DNA of 64,000 nt, taken from NCBI RefSeq assembly GCF_003122385.1, contig NZ_CP029255.1:3844001-3908000 (forward strand), given 5' to 3'. Made by a program: the position numbers and the translations under genes. Shown here one piece after another: positions 1-7,860 of this stretch. How positions within the stretch are numbered: the first letter of the stretch is position 1; each line of letters opens with the position of its first letter. The stretch comes from Flavobacterium crocinum (lineage in GTDB: Bacteria > Bacteroidota > Bacteroidia > Flavobacteriales > Flavobacteriaceae). A model generated the notes under the pieces. The model did no database searches and was not told the DNA's origin. It was given only the letters and a program-made list of their open reading frames with translations.

Positions 1-160
1 CAATATTATCTTCGGTATAATTAAAACTTACACCATGCTGTTCTTCAATATCAATTATTATTTTTTTAATGGGCATCACTTTTCCTTTGTCCTGAGCAAA
101 AAGATTCAGGGCAAGAAAAAAGAGAAAAAACAAAAAATGAAATTGTTTGGGGCGGAACAT
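1..160 (-). CDS. TonB-dependent outer-membrane receptor, N-terminal fragment (runs off the window)
   Basis: Reading the minus strand from an ATG at 160 gives a signal peptide (MFRPKQFHF, a Phe/Leu-rich core, cleavage after LFAQ) followed by a segment that looks like a secretin/TonB short N-terminal (STN) domain (IIIDIEEQHGVSFNYTEDN). In FecA-type transducing receptors that domain contacts the FecR anti-sigma factor. The ATG follows the fecR stop codon directly, so the two are translationally close and surely co-transcribed. Only about 53 codons are inside the window; plug and barrel lie outside it. The substrate cannot be read from this end, but a FecI/FecR-controlled importer of a siderophore or glycan is the normal arrangement. 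Confidence 0.75.
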   Translation of the reverse strand, partial: MFRPKQFHFLFFLFFLALNLFAQDKGKVMPIKKIIIDIEEQHGVSFNYTEDNI

Positions 161-1060
161 TTATTTTTCGTCAAAAATTATTTTGTTGTCAGATACTTTT
201 TTAGCCTCCAAATGATACGTTGTACTAATAATCTGCAAAGCTGTATTTAGATTTTTTGCCGGTAATTTACCTGTAAACAAGGAGATAGTATCTTTTGTAT
301 TTAGTTCAATCTTAATATTATATTGTCTTTCTACTTCATCAAGAAGGCTTCTGATATTTTCTTTATAAAAACAAATCTGATCGTTCATCCATTCTGGTTG
401 TAATGCATTTACAGTTCTTTGAATCTGTTTTCCATTTTCAAAACGAACGCTCTGCCCGTGAGTTAATAAAACTTGAATGTTGTTATAATTTACTTTGACA
501 CGACCTTCATAGCACACAACGTCGAACCTATTTTTTCTGGCTTTAACGTTAAATTGTGTTCCTAAAACGGTTACTTTTCCGAGATTCGTTTGTACTTCAA
601 ATTTTCTGCCTTTTGCGACTTTAAAATAAGCTTCTCCTTTTAGTTCAAGATGTCTGTTTTTATCCCAATTCCACTTTTTATAGTGTATTTCAGAACCTGA
701 ATTTAAAACCACTTCAGAATTATCGGGTAATGAAAAAGCAGTCTTTTTTCCAAAATCGGCAGTTTCGGTTTGAGGGACAAAAACTTTCATCGCAAATGTA
801 ATTCCGAGAGCCAGCACAAATATGGCGGCAGCTTTAAATGCCCATTTTTTGTAAAGCGGAACTACTTTTGTTACTGTTTTTTTCTGGCTTAAAATGTTAG
901 ACAGCATAGCATTTTCATCCAAATCACCTGTTTCAAGATGAGCGGTATAATTTTTTATCTTTTGGTATTTTTCAAAATCGGGGCTTGCCTCAAATTCAGC
1001 CAATTCGTCCGGAGACAAATCGTCGTTGAGCCATTTTGCTAATAAGCGATTTTTTTTCAT
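161..1060 (-). CDS. FecR family anti-sigma factor
   Basis: This 299-residue protein has the FecR layout: an N-terminal cytoplasmic anti-sigma region (about 1-70), one membrane helix at about 73-92 (KWAFKAAAIFVLALGI), a periplasmic FecR domain (about 100-200, including KTAFSLPDNSEVVLNSGS and GEAYFKVAKGRKFEV) and a C-terminal DUF4974-type region (about 235-299). It would sense the state of the TonB receptor encoded immediately downstream and release the sigma factor encoded 50 bp upstream. Length and domain order are normal for Bacteroidota. The signal molecule is unknown. Confidence 0.93.
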   Translation of the reverse strand: MKKNRLLAKWLNDDLSPDELAEFEASPDFEKYQKIKNYTAHLETGDLDENAMLSNILSQKKTVTKVVPLYKKWAFKAAAIFVLALGITFAMKVFVPQTETADFGKKTAFSLPDNSEVVLNSGSEIHYKKWNWDKNRHLELKGEAYFKVAKGRKFEVQTNLGKVTVLGTQFNVKARKNRFDVVCYEGRVKVNYNNIQVLLTHGQSVRFENGKQIQRTVNALQPEWMNDQICFYKENIRSLLDEVERQYNIKIELNTKDTISLFTGKLPAKNLNTALQIISTTYHLEAKKVSDNKIIFDEK

Positions 1061-1097
1061 TTTATCGTATTATTTAATTAAAACAATTAGAACTAAA

Positions 1098-1110
1098 TTT
1101 ACCCTACTTT
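1098..1110. promoter_or_regulatory. TTTACCCTACTTT motif between fecI and fecR (pair with 1672-1683)
   Basis: The 13-mer TTTACCCTACTTT lies in the 50-bp gap between the sigma and anti-sigma genes. A close inverted counterpart (AAGTAGGGTAAA, 1672-1683) lies upstream of the sigma gene. Such a pair around a sigma gene could mark an autoregulatory site, for example the ECF target promoter of the fecR-receptor unit. This is inference from position and repetition only. Confidence 0.35.
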
Positions 1111-1626
1111 TTATAAATCAATTTCTTTACGTAAGCTTAACAGAGCCAAATGAATGCGTTTTTCCACAGCCTTTACGCTAATGTTGAGCTCTATGGCGAT
1201 TTCGCTGTATTTTTTTCCGTCAATTCTGTGCATCAAAAAGGCGGTGCGCTGTTTTTCGTTTAAGTTTTCGATTGCTTTTAAAAGTTTGGCTTGAAATTGT
1301 TTTTCCTCCAAGAGATATTCGGGATTTTCGTTTGTTTTGTCTAAACCGCTGAAGTTTTTTTCATATTTCAAAACTACTTTTTGGTGTGCAATTTGATTAA
1401 GACTGCTGTTGTTTGCAATCGTATAAAGGTATGATTTTGCTTTTTCTAAAGGTACAGAAGCACAATTCTGCCAAAGCTTTACAAATGCTTCCTGAGTTAC
1501 ATCTTCTGCTTGTTCTGCGTTTCCAAATTTGTAAAAAAGAAAATTCCGAAGTGCTTTTACATGACTTTTGAAGAAAGACGAAAAAATGATTTCATCGCAG
1601 GTATTAGATTGGTTTTTATCTGGCAT
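1111..1626 (-). CDS. FecI-type ECF RNA polymerase sigma factor
   Basis: This 171-residue protein shows sigma region 2 (LRNFLFYKFGNAEQAEDVTQ, about residues 28-47) and region 4 (LNEKQRTAFLMHRIDGKKYS, followed by a helix-turn-helix to about residue 165). Length and sequence style fit the FecI-like ECF group of Bacteroidota. It heads a sigma/anti-sigma/TonB-receptor operon on the minus strand and should direct transcription of the receptor when FecR signals. A TAnnTTTG core lies about 25 bp upstream of the ATG, so the gene itself probably has a housekeeping promoter. Confidence 0.93.
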   Translation of the reverse strand: MPDKNQSNTCDEIIFSSFFKSHVKALRNFLFYKFGNAEQAEDVTQEAFVKLWQNCASVPLEKAKSYLYTIANNSSLNQIAHQKVVLKYEKNFSGLDKTNENPEYLLEEKQFQAKLLKAIENLNEKQRTAFLMHRIDGKKYSEIAIELNISVKAVEKRIHLALLSLRKEIDL

Positions 1627-1649
1627 TTAGAGTTTCAGTTTGTAAAGCG

Positions 1650-1657
1650 CAAAAGTA
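1650..1657 (-). promoter_or_regulatory. Bacteroidota -7 promoter element upstream of the FecI-type sigma gene
   Basis: The minus strand reads TACTTTTG here, an exact match to the Bacteroidota -7 consensus TAnnTTTG, about 25 bp upstream of the ATG at 1626. No clear TTG at the -33 spacing is visible. Confidence 0.5.
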
Positions 1658-1805
1658 TTTGTTTTTAATGTAAGTAGGGTAAAAGTAAAGATGATTGTTT
1701 TATAGAAGAATAAAATGCTATTGGATTTTGATAATTTAGTATAGATGAAAATTATGAACCTTTTGATGTTGGTTCATTAAAAAATAGTTTCTTTTAAAAT
1801 TTATT

Positions 1806-1813
1806 TACCTTTG
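1806..1813 (+). promoter_or_regulatory. Bacteroidota -7 promoter element before the repeat lipoprotein
   Basis: TACCTTTG matches TAnnTTTG and ends 13 bp before the ATG at 1827, leaving a very short leader. The -33 element is not obvious. Confidence 0.45.
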
Positions 1814-1826
1814 TAAAAACATAAAT

Positions 1827-2852
1827 ATGTTCCTTTTGAAAAAATATTTATCAATCGCAGTTTTCCTGTTGTTATTGTTTTCTTGTCAAAGTGAAATAGA
1901 CGAACAAAACAATAATTCGCAGGGGACAATTACTACTGTTTCTCCGCTCACTACTTATCTGCAAAGAGTTGCTATGGTTAGAACTGTACAAGATAATATG
2001 ATCGACGGATCGAGCTACTGCACCATAAAACTCCCCTATACTGTTTCAGTAAATAATGAACAGATTGCAGTAAATACCACAGCTGATTATCAGAAAGTTT
2101 TGGATAATATCAACGCAAGCAATTATGATGATGATATTGTAAAAATAGATTTTCCTGTAACGATGGTATACTACAATTACATCGAAAAACTTATTCCAAA
2201 TCAGGCAGATTTTGATTCTTTAATCGATTACTGGAATCTTTATCCAGATCTTTTATCTAAAATCAACGGTCTGAATATCAATTATCCGATAACAATTAAC
2301 ATCTATAACAGCGCGAATCAAGCAGGCAGTTCTCAATCGATAGTAAGTGACCAGGCCTTTTTTAATTTCATTAAAAATTTAAATGAAAGCCAGTACATAT
2401 CTTTAAAATATCCTATCACAATTGCTGATTACAATAATCAGATAAAAACGATTTCAAATAATCAGGATTTCGAAAATGCTATTAAATATGCCATAGATTA
2501 TTGCCCAGAAAATAATCTTGTGACACTAGATTTTTCTACAACCATCACAAAAGATTCTTGGGAAATTCCCTATTTTTATGACGGTACTGTTAGGACTTCA
2601 AATTACAGTGATTATACATTTGTATTTAAAACCGATCAATCTGTAGTTGCCACCAAAAATGGAGTTTCGGAAACGGGACAGTGGGAAAGTTCAGTCCAAA
2701 GCGGAGTTACAGAAGTAAAGATAAGTTTTAGTACTGGAGTGCTTTCTAAATTAAATTTTAACTGGAAGCTTTTTGAATTTAATAATTCTCAGATAAGATT
2801 GCGAGATGAAGGTACAACGACAAATTATCTTTACTTTCAGAAAAAACACTAA
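1827..2852 (+). CDS. Repeat-containing lipoprotein with lipocalin-like C-terminal domain (unknown function)
   Basis: The protein starts with a lipoprotein signal (KKYLSIAVFLLLLFSC, Cys20), so it should be anchored in the envelope. Residues about 65-230 hold four degenerate repeats of about 35-50 residues. Each has a strand such as IKLPYTVSVNN, IDFPVTMVYYN, NINYPITINIYN or LKYPITIADYN, then a helix-like D-F-x-x-x-I segment (ADFDSLIDYW, QAFFNFIKNL, QDFENAIKYA). The C-terminal 100 residues (from about SWEIPYFYDG) look like a small lipocalin-type barrel. I know no characterised homologue. It stands alone with its own promoter and is followed by pseudogene debris, so its role cannot be deduced from context. 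Confidence 0.75.
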   Translation: MFLLKKYLSIAVFLLLLFSCQSEIDEQNNNSQGTITTVSPLTTYLQRVAMVRTVQDNMIDGSSYCTIKLPYTVSVNNEQIAVNTTADYQKVLDNINASNYDDDIVKIDFPVTMVYYNYIEKLIPNQADFDSLIDYWNLYPDLLSKINGLNINYPITINIYNSANQAGSSQSIVSDQAFFNFIKNLNESQYISLKYPITIADYNNQIKTISNNQDFENAIKYAIDYCPENNLVTLDFSTTITKDSWEIPYFYDGTVRTSNYSDYTFVFKTDQSVVATKNGVSETGQWESSVQSGVTEVKISFSTGVLSKLNFNWKLFEFNNSQIRLRDEGTTTNYLYFQKKH

Positions 2853-2857
2853 CGGCT

Positions 2858-3182
2858 TTTTTTCTTTCTTCCCTACCAATAAGAAGTCCTGTAATGGGTA
2901 ATGTTGCAGCAAATAAGCAAACTAAAAAGGTAAAATTTTTGTTGGATAACCATAGATATTTCCTGTGTGAATTGGGTAAATTAAGCGTCGTATTTTATCG
3001 CCATTGCTAAAGGATTCATAAGGTCTTATTTTCAAAAGTTTACCCGTGTATTTGTCAAAATAAGCCATACTTGAAATATTTGGAATAGATTTTTCAAGAT
3101 TCAATTTAATAACCATAATACTGTTTATGGTATCAGAAGGGATTCTGATCTGTGTATCTTCCTTATCGTGTGATATTTCCAT
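2858..3182 (-). pseudogene. Degraded PepSY-TM family membrane protein fragment
   Basis: On the minus strand an 86-codon reading frame contains the PepSY-TM signatures YFDKYTGKLL and LIYPIHTGNIYGYPTK. It stops at 2922, but the next frame continues at once with the family's last membrane helix (LVCLFAATLPITGLLIGR), so one frameshift separates them. The N-terminal two thirds of a normal protein (about 370 residues in this family) is absent: the frame begins directly after the stop codon of the DUF4238 gene. It is a remnant of an iron-uptake-associated membrane reductase-like gene, not a real small protein. The intact PepSY gene at 25752 is a different family member. Confidence 0.75.
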
Positions 3183-3989
3183 TCAAATCAATTTCGATAC
3201 CTTTCGATTCCTCCTCACCAAATAAAAAATGGCGCCAATTGAATTCAATTGGCGCCATACTATCTGTTCTTTTTTATTTCCGAGCTTATATATATCAGAA
3301 TCATATATAGCTAACATATATGAATCATTTAGTGGCAGGAAAAGCTGCAGTCCTTTTAATCCAAAATCTCTCTGGCTGCCAAACTTCCAGTTTCTTTTTT
3401 CTAAAAACTGATTATACATGACAAGCGGATTATCCGAAATAATAAAAGGATTTGAGGTTTTATTTTTAATGAGCTTATATTTCAGACCTAAAAGATCTGG
3501 CACCAGTAGTTCGGCAGACTTTAGCAAATTCAGTTTGCCTTTATCGGATTGTTGTTCCTGTAATCCTGGAATCATATCGGTAGAAACATTACCTTCACTG
3601 ATTTTGGATTTAGTATTTGGAAGTTTTTGCTCAAAGTTTTTTAGAATTTTGAAATGAATAGAATTTCGAAGATCCAAAATAATCAGGAAATGCAACATTT
3701 TAGAATGATTAGGACTTTGTGGAATAGGCAGTTTTTCTCCTTCCCACATTTCTCTAAAGATTGGCGCAGAATCTGATTCGAGCTTTGCAAGCCACTCTTC
3801 AAGCTCGCCATCACTTCCATAAAAATGTTTTCTGCCTAGATGCGAGGATATTTTTACATGACTTTTAAAAACATTCCTATTAGTCTCGAACATGCCGATG
3901 GTTTTTCCATTATTCTCAAAGGAGAAGAAACGCTGGAAAAATTGTGGTACGAAGTGCTGTATTTTCGGAATTTGTTTTTTTTGTGCCAT
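3183..3989 (-). CDS. DUF4238 domain protein, C-terminus probably altered
   Basis: The 268-residue product opens with the DUF4238 hallmark (KIQHFVPQFFQRFFS) and carries the family's later segment (NPFIISDNPLVMYNQ, LQLFLPLNDSYMLAIYDSD). The molecular function of the family is unknown; members are often found in mobile and defence-rich regions. The last roughly 25 codons are unusual because they are translated from the 30-bp perfect palindrome at 3229-3258 (giving WRQLNSIGAI) and 15 further codons. The native end has therefore probably been replaced or trimmed by arrival of the repeat. The ATG at 3989 is supported by the conserved N-terminus. Confidence 0.75.
   Translation of the reverse strand: MAQKKQIPKIQHFVPQFFQRFFSFENNGKTIGMFETNRNVFKSHVKISSHLGRKHFYGSDGELEEWLAKLESDSAPIFREMWEGEKLPIPQSPNHSKMLHFLIILDLRNSIHFKILKNFEQKLPNTKSKISEGNVSTDMIPGLQEQQSDKGKLNLLKSAELLVPDLLGLKYKLIKNKTSNPFIISDNPLVMYNQFLEKRNWKFGSQRDFGLKGLQLFLPLNDSYMLAIYDSDIYKLGNKKEQIVWRQLNSIGAIFYLVRRNRKVSKLI
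3229..3258. repeat. Perfect 30-bp palindrome (copy 1 of 3), here inside a reading frame
   Basis: The sequence is a perfect palindrome with arms ATGGCGCCAATTG and an AATT centre. The same 26-bp core occurs at 9589-9614 and, with a TCTT loop, at 11490-11515. On the minus strand the hairpin is followed by a T-rich run, like an intrinsic terminator. This copy forms the last codons of the DUF4238 gene and sits at the junction with the truncated PepSY gene. Confidence 0.85.
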
Positions 3990-4217
3990 TTTGCATTCTC
4001 TTTATAAAACAGAATAACTATTGTTATGCTTTGCTTAAATTTAGTAATTAAAAGCTGTGAATACGATATCATTTTAAAAAGAAAAGCTATTGAATTTTAA
4101 TGGGTTGTATATATTTTTATTATGTATAGCGTTTTACTAGAACAACATGATAACTTTTTTATTAATAAGTTAATGTATAAAAATATTAAGTAGTAAATCT
4201 AACCAATATATTATTAT

Positions 4218-5708
4218 ATGAAATCAGCCTATTTATACGTTCGTGTAAGTACGGACGAACAAAAAAGAAAAGGATACTCCCTGCCAGAACAGGAGGACAG
4301 ACTATTGAAGTATTGTAAATATTACGATATCGAAGTCAAAGGAATTTACCGCGAAGATTACTCAGCCAAGAATTTCAATAGGCCAGAATGGAACCGATTG
4401 TTTTCAGAAATCAAAAAAAAATCCTCAGGCGAAGACAAAAATATATTATTTATCAAATGGGATCGATTCAGCCGCAATGTTGAATATGCCTACGAAATGA
4501 TTGGAAAGCTCCGGAAATACAAAACAACAGCAAAGGCTATTGATCAGCCAATTGATTTTTCTGTGCCGGAAAGCACAGTAATGCTGGCTGTGTATTTGGC
4601 TGTTCCGGAAGCAGAAAATGCGAGAAGGGCTCAAAACACTTCAAATGGTATTCGTCGGGCGAAGCTGATGGGTAGACATCCTAGTAAGGCACCATTAGGA
4701 TTTATCAATTTGACAATGATGGATGGTAGGAAAGGTATTGCTCCTAAAGAGCCTGAAGCCGAAATTATAAAATGGGCTTTTTATCAAGTTGCGAGGAACG
4801 ATCATAAAATATCCAAAATCATTAAAATAGTCAATGAGAAAGGATTGGTATGCTCAAGATCACACTTTTTCAGGATTTTACATAATCCTGTTTATTGCGG
4901 GCTTATACCGGTAACACTTGACTCTGGTAATGAGGGAGTGGTAAAAGCATTACACGAACCATTGATTTCTGAGTCATTGTTTAATCAGGTTCAGTCCGTT
5001 ATTAATACAAGAAGAAGAATTACTGCCAAGAAAGATGATTTACAATCATTATTTTTTCTTAGAAGTTTTTTAATATGCCCTGTTTGTAATCGAAAACTTT
5101 GCGGAAGTGTTTCAAAAGGCAGATCAGAAAACTATCCATATTATCATTGTCATAATGGATGTAGAACAAGAATAAATGCATTATTCCTTAATGACTGCTA
5201 TTATAACAAGCTTCGAGAATTAATGCTCTCAAAGAATGCAGTTGAATTATTTAAAAAAGTTTTGGAAGATCAGAATATAAAAACACAGAAAGCAAGTTAT
5301 TTATGCACCCAAAAGGTATTGGAGAGGAAAATAAATGAGGAGGAGCTGACCCTTTCTCGAGGCAGAAAATTATTTATAGCTGGAATATTAAAAATTGATG
5401 ACTACAACCAATTAAGAAAAGAGAATCAAGTCAGCACTAAAAATCTTAAAAAGGAAGTGCAGGATATTGCCGTTAAATTAAAAGGGATTGATAGAAAAAA
5501 TCAAATAGAAGAAAAAGCATTAGTTGAAATCTTTCAAAGATTTTCTGAATTTGAGGCTTCAGATAAAAGACATCTTGTTAATCTTATTCCACCCAATAAT
5601 GTTGATTATAAAACAGGAGATCTAACTTTAGACTTAAATAAAGCATTTTTAAAAATATTATCAAAAAAGAGAAACCGAAAAAACAATAGAAAAAATGAAT
5701 TTCATTGA
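4218..5708 (+). CDS. Large serine recombinase (site-specific integrase)
   Basis: This 496-residue protein has a resolvase N-terminal domain with the catalytic serine in YVRVSTDEQ (Ser11) and the arginine-bearing IKWDRFSRN motif. A recombinase domain follows (about 165-265), then a zinc ribbon (CPVCNRKLCGS near residue 286 and YYHCHNGC near 310) and a coiled-coil, lysine-rich C-terminus. It should cut and rejoin DNA at attachment sites, as in integrative elements. No other phage or conjugation genes follow. It is therefore either a small mobile unit together with the 54-codon gene that overlaps its end, or the relic of a larger one. AT content is high in the C-terminal part. Confidence 0.93.
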   Translation: MKSAYLYVRVSTDEQKRKGYSLPEQEDRLLKYCKYYDIEVKGIYREDYSAKNFNRPEWNRLFSEIKKKSSGEDKNILFIKWDRFSRNVEYAYEMIGKLRKYKTTAKAIDQPIDFSVPESTVMLAVYLAVPEAENARRAQNTSNGIRRAKLMGRHPSKAPLGFINLTMMDGRKGIAPKEPEAEIIKWAFYQVARNDHKISKIIKIVNEKGLVCSRSHFFRILHNPVYCGLIPVTLDSGNEGVVKALHEPLISESLFNQVQSVINTRRRITAKKDDLQSLFFLRSFLICPVCNRKLCGSVSKGRSENYPYYHCHNGCRTRINALFLNDCYYNKLRELMLSKNAVELFKKVLEDQNIKTQKASYLCTQKVLERKINEEELTLSRGRKLFIAGILKIDDYNQLRKENQVSTKNLKKEVQDIAVKLKGIDRKNQIEEKALVEIFQRFSEFEASDKRHLVNLIPPNNVDYKTGDLTLDLNKAFLKILSKKRNRKNNRKNEFH

Positions 5709-5859
5709 GAAGAATGTTTCAATAGAGAAAGCCGTTATTATTCTTTCCAAAAACGGCATTCAGGTAGATGAGAAGGAAGCTAAAATTATTTTGGAATTAC
5801 TGTATTTAGTATCAAAAAATTACGATAAACCAAAAGAGAAAAAAATCCTATATCCTTAA
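5695..5859 (+). CDS. Small conserved partner of flavobacterial integrases (54 aa)
   Basis: An ATG at 5695 inside the last codons of the recombinase opens a 54-codon frame in another phase (MNFIEKNVSIEKAVIILSKN at the start, then GIQVDEKEAKIILELLYLVS). The 14-bp overlap suggests translational coupling. Short proteins of this shape (two helices around a NGIQVDEKEAKIIL core) recur behind recombinases in Bacteroidota and are often mislabelled as sugar-transport subunits. Nothing in it suggests transport. It may be a recombination directionality factor or regulator, but that is a guess. Confidence 0.75.
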   Translation: MNFIEKNVSIEKAVIILSKNGIQVDEKEAKIILELLYLVSKNYDKPKEKKILYP

Positions 5860-5865
5860 CGGGAT

Positions 5866-5932
5866 TTCGAACCGTCGTTCAGCTTCGATTAAATCTCTGA
5901 TAGCGCCACTTTAAGACTGTTTATTTCAAACA
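5866..5932. repeat. Diverged dispersed repeat, copy near the serine recombinase (pair with 30725-30788)
   Basis: The stretch beginning GGGATTTCGAACCGTCG and running through CAGCTTCGATTAAATCT to TTAAGACTG aligns at roughly 70 percent by eye with 30725-30788 (CAGCTTAGATTAAATCT...TTAAGACTA). The leading TTCGAA portion recalls a tRNA T-loop. Lying just after the recombinase unit, it could be an attachment-site remnant; that is inference. Confidence 0.5.
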
Positions 5933-6010
5933 GACTAAGAATTTCTTGTGAAAAAATCGAACCACAAATATTATGCTGTGAAGGCTTGAAAAATCTACGT
6001 ATTAGGGCAT

Positions 6011-6046
6011 AAAAAAAGAGACAACTATTTGCTAGTTGTCTCTTTA
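6011..6046. terminator. Bidirectional hairpin terminator
   Basis: A 13-bp stem (AAAGAGACAACTA / TAGTTGTCTCTTT) with a TTTGC loop is flanked by A-runs on the left and T's on the right. It lies between the recombinase unit and the conserved repeat at 6048 and occupies the place taken by the GGCGCC palindrome in the other repeat copies. Confidence 0.7.
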
Positions 6047-6047
6047 A

Positions 6048-6177
6048 GTGATCGACGGGACAAATTTCAACATTTTTTTTGGATGATTTGAGGAAATTGG
6101 CTAATTATATTTAGGGTCTGTCTTTGATTGGCTTAAAGAATATGGTTTGAATGTCCTGTTGGGGATTGATTGAAAAA
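6048..6177. repeat. Composite dispersed repeat, copy A1
   Basis: About 125 bp starting GTGATCGACGGGACAAATTT, followed by CAACATTTTTTTTGGATGAT, and ending TCCTGTTGGGGATTGATTG. It is strongly similar to 9625-9758 and 11526-11660. All three follow directly after a strong hairpin. No reading frame is conserved through the copies, so the unit is non-coding. Confidence 0.8.
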
Positions 6178-6289
6178 TTAAGCAATAGAAATTAAAGAAT
6201 TGCAGTATCGTTTCTTGCAGTTAGAGTGTTTTGGATGAAAATTGAGATTAGAGCATTTTAAACAGGTTTGAATTTCTTAACTTTGTAAA

Positions 6290-7168
6290 ATGAAAGAGAA
6301 GATAATAAGAGAAGTTTCTAAGTTTAATAATGAACTGAAACTGCAAGGATTTAAAGCATTTCAGATAGAAGATGATGGTGCCGAAACCAGAACTTACAGC
6401 AGAAAAGAATTTTATAAAATCTGCTTGACAACAGGTAAAAGCAAGATTCATTATTCTGATAAAACCTATGAGCAGGAAGGTACAATTCTCTTTTTTGGAA
6501 ATCCGCACATTCCATATTCTTGGGAAACAATTTCTACGACTTATATTGGATATACTATTTTGTTTTCAGAAGAGTTTTTTAAGAACTCAGAACGTTCTGA
6601 AAGTCTGCAGCAATCTTCTTTTTTTAAAATTGGTGGAACACCAGTTTTGAAAATCACAGAAGAACAAAGAGTTTTTCTTAATACCATTTTTCATAAAATG
6701 ATTGCGGAACAGGAAAGTGATTATGTTTTTAAAGATGAGCTGATTCGCAATTATATCAGTCTCATTATACATGAATCTTTGAAGATGGAACCTTCTGAAA
6801 ATTTCGAACGAAATAAGAATGCATCTTCCAGATTGTCCTCTGTATTTTTGGAATTATTGGAAAGACAATTTCCAATTGAAACTACTTCCAAACCACTTCA
6901 ATTAAGAACAGCCCAATATTATGCCCAACATTTGAATGTGCATGTCAATTACCTGAATCGAGCCGTAAAAGAAGTAACCGGAAAATCAACAACAGCTCAT
7001 ATTACAGAGCGGATTATAACAGAAGCCAAAGCTCTATTGCTCCATACTGATTGGAGTGTTTCTGAAATCGGTTATGCACTTGGGTTTGATTATCCTACTT
7101 ACTTCAATAATTTCTTCAAAAAAAATACCGGCACTAATCCTTCCGCATTTCGTCTATTGGAAGTTTGA
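6290..7168 (+). CDS. AraC family transcriptional regulator
   Basis: This 292-residue protein has an N-terminal cupin-like effector region (about 1-170) and a C-terminal AraC helix-turn-helix pair (about 190-290: LNRAVKEVTGKSTTAHITER, then WSVSEIGYALGFDYPTYFNN and FFKKNTGTNPSAFR). It is followed by an acetyltransferase, a cyclophilin-like lipoprotein and an alpha/beta hydrolase on the same strand, which it probably regulates. A TAACTTTG element lies only five bases before the ATG, so the transcript may be nearly leaderless, or that match is chance. Confidence 0.92.
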   Translation: MKEKIIREVSKFNNELKLQGFKAFQIEDDGAETRTYSRKEFYKICLTTGKSKIHYSDKTYEQEGTILFFGNPHIPYSWETISTTYIGYTILFSEEFFKNSERSESLQQSSFFKIGGTPVLKITEEQRVFLNTIFHKMIAEQESDYVFKDELIRNYISLIIHESLKMEPSENFERNKNASSRLSSVFLELLERQFPIETTSKPLQLRTAQYYAQHLNVHVNYLNRAVKEVTGKSTTAHITERIITEAKALLLHTDWSVSEIGYALGFDYPTYFNNFFKKNTGTNPSAFRLLEV

Positions 7169-7197
7169 ATTTCTTAATCTTTGGTTTGATAATCGTT

Positions 7198-7228
7198 ATT
7201 GCCTTGCATAAAGGCAGTCTTACCTTTG
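7198..7228 (+). promoter_or_regulatory. Bacteroidota-type promoter (ATTG - 19 bp - TACCTTTG)
   Basis: A -33-like ATTG at 7198-7201 and a consensus -7 TACCTTTG at 7221-7228 are separated by exactly 19 bp, the preferred spacing in Bacteroidota. It lies between the AraC gene and the acetyltransferase ATG at 7254, giving a 3-gene unit its own promoter. This is where an AraC activator would be expected to act. Confidence 0.7.
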
Positions 7229-7253
7229 TATCTGGTTATTTAATTCAAATATT

Positions 7254-7844
7254 ATGTCAGATCCAAATTCTATTTCCGATGCTGTGCCATTTCAAAAAGA
7301 TATTTTTGAGAGGCTTTTGGCGGGTGAAACCATACTTCCTAATGATTCGCAAATAGGTAGATTGAGAGAAGAAGTATTCGCTGTGAAAGCATTACTAACT
7401 CAGATGAACAATTCTTCAAATCCTGAAGAAATTACGCAGATACTAAGCAGGATTTTAGATAAAGAACTTCAGGATGTTGACGTATTTACTCCTATTTATA
7501 TCAATTGTGGAAAACACATTACAATTGGTAAAAACGTATTCATCAATTTTGACTGCACCTTTTTGGCATTAGGCGGAATTACCATTGAAGACGACGTTTT
7601 AATTGGCCCAAAAGTCAGTCTCATTACCGAAAATCACCCATTAAACCCTGAGGATAGAAAAGGACTAGCTGGAAAACCAATAGTCATCAAAAAAAATGCA
7701 TGGATTGGTGCCAATGCTACTATTTTGCCTGGCGTAACAATTGGAGAAAATGCAGTTGTCGCAGCAGGAGCAGTAGTTTCTAAAGATGTTCCCGACAATA
7801 CCATCGTTGGTGGTATTCCTGCAAAATTCATTAAAAATGTTTAA
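7254..7844 (+). CDS. Sugar O-acetyltransferase-like hexapeptide-repeat protein
   Basis: The 196-residue product has a left-handed beta-helix made of hexapeptide repeats ([68 protein letters not shown]) and the catalytic-histidine segment of maltose/galactoside acetyltransferases ([12 protein letters not shown]). It should transfer acetyl from acetyl-CoA to a hydroxyl group, probably of a sugar, in the cytoplasm. The N-terminal region is helical and longer than usual. Its start is set by the promoter at 7198-7228. The natural substrate is not evident. Confidence 0.9.
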   Translation: MSDPNSISDAVPFQKDIFERLLAGETILPNDSQIGRLREEVFAVKALLTQMNNSSNPEEITQILSRILDKELQDVDVFTPIYINCGKHITIGKNVFINFDCTFLALGGITIEDDVLIGPKVSLITENHPLNPEDRKGLAGKPIVIKKNAWIGANATILPGVTIGENAVVAAGAVVSKDVPDNTIVGGIPAKFIKNV

Positions 7845-7860
7845 CCTTAAAGAGATAATT

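Noticed and set aside
2922..3182. 86-codon minus-strand frame as a separate small protein
   Set aside because: It contains the tail of a PepSY-TM domain and continues in another frame (LVCLFAATLPITG), so it is a remnant of a larger gene.
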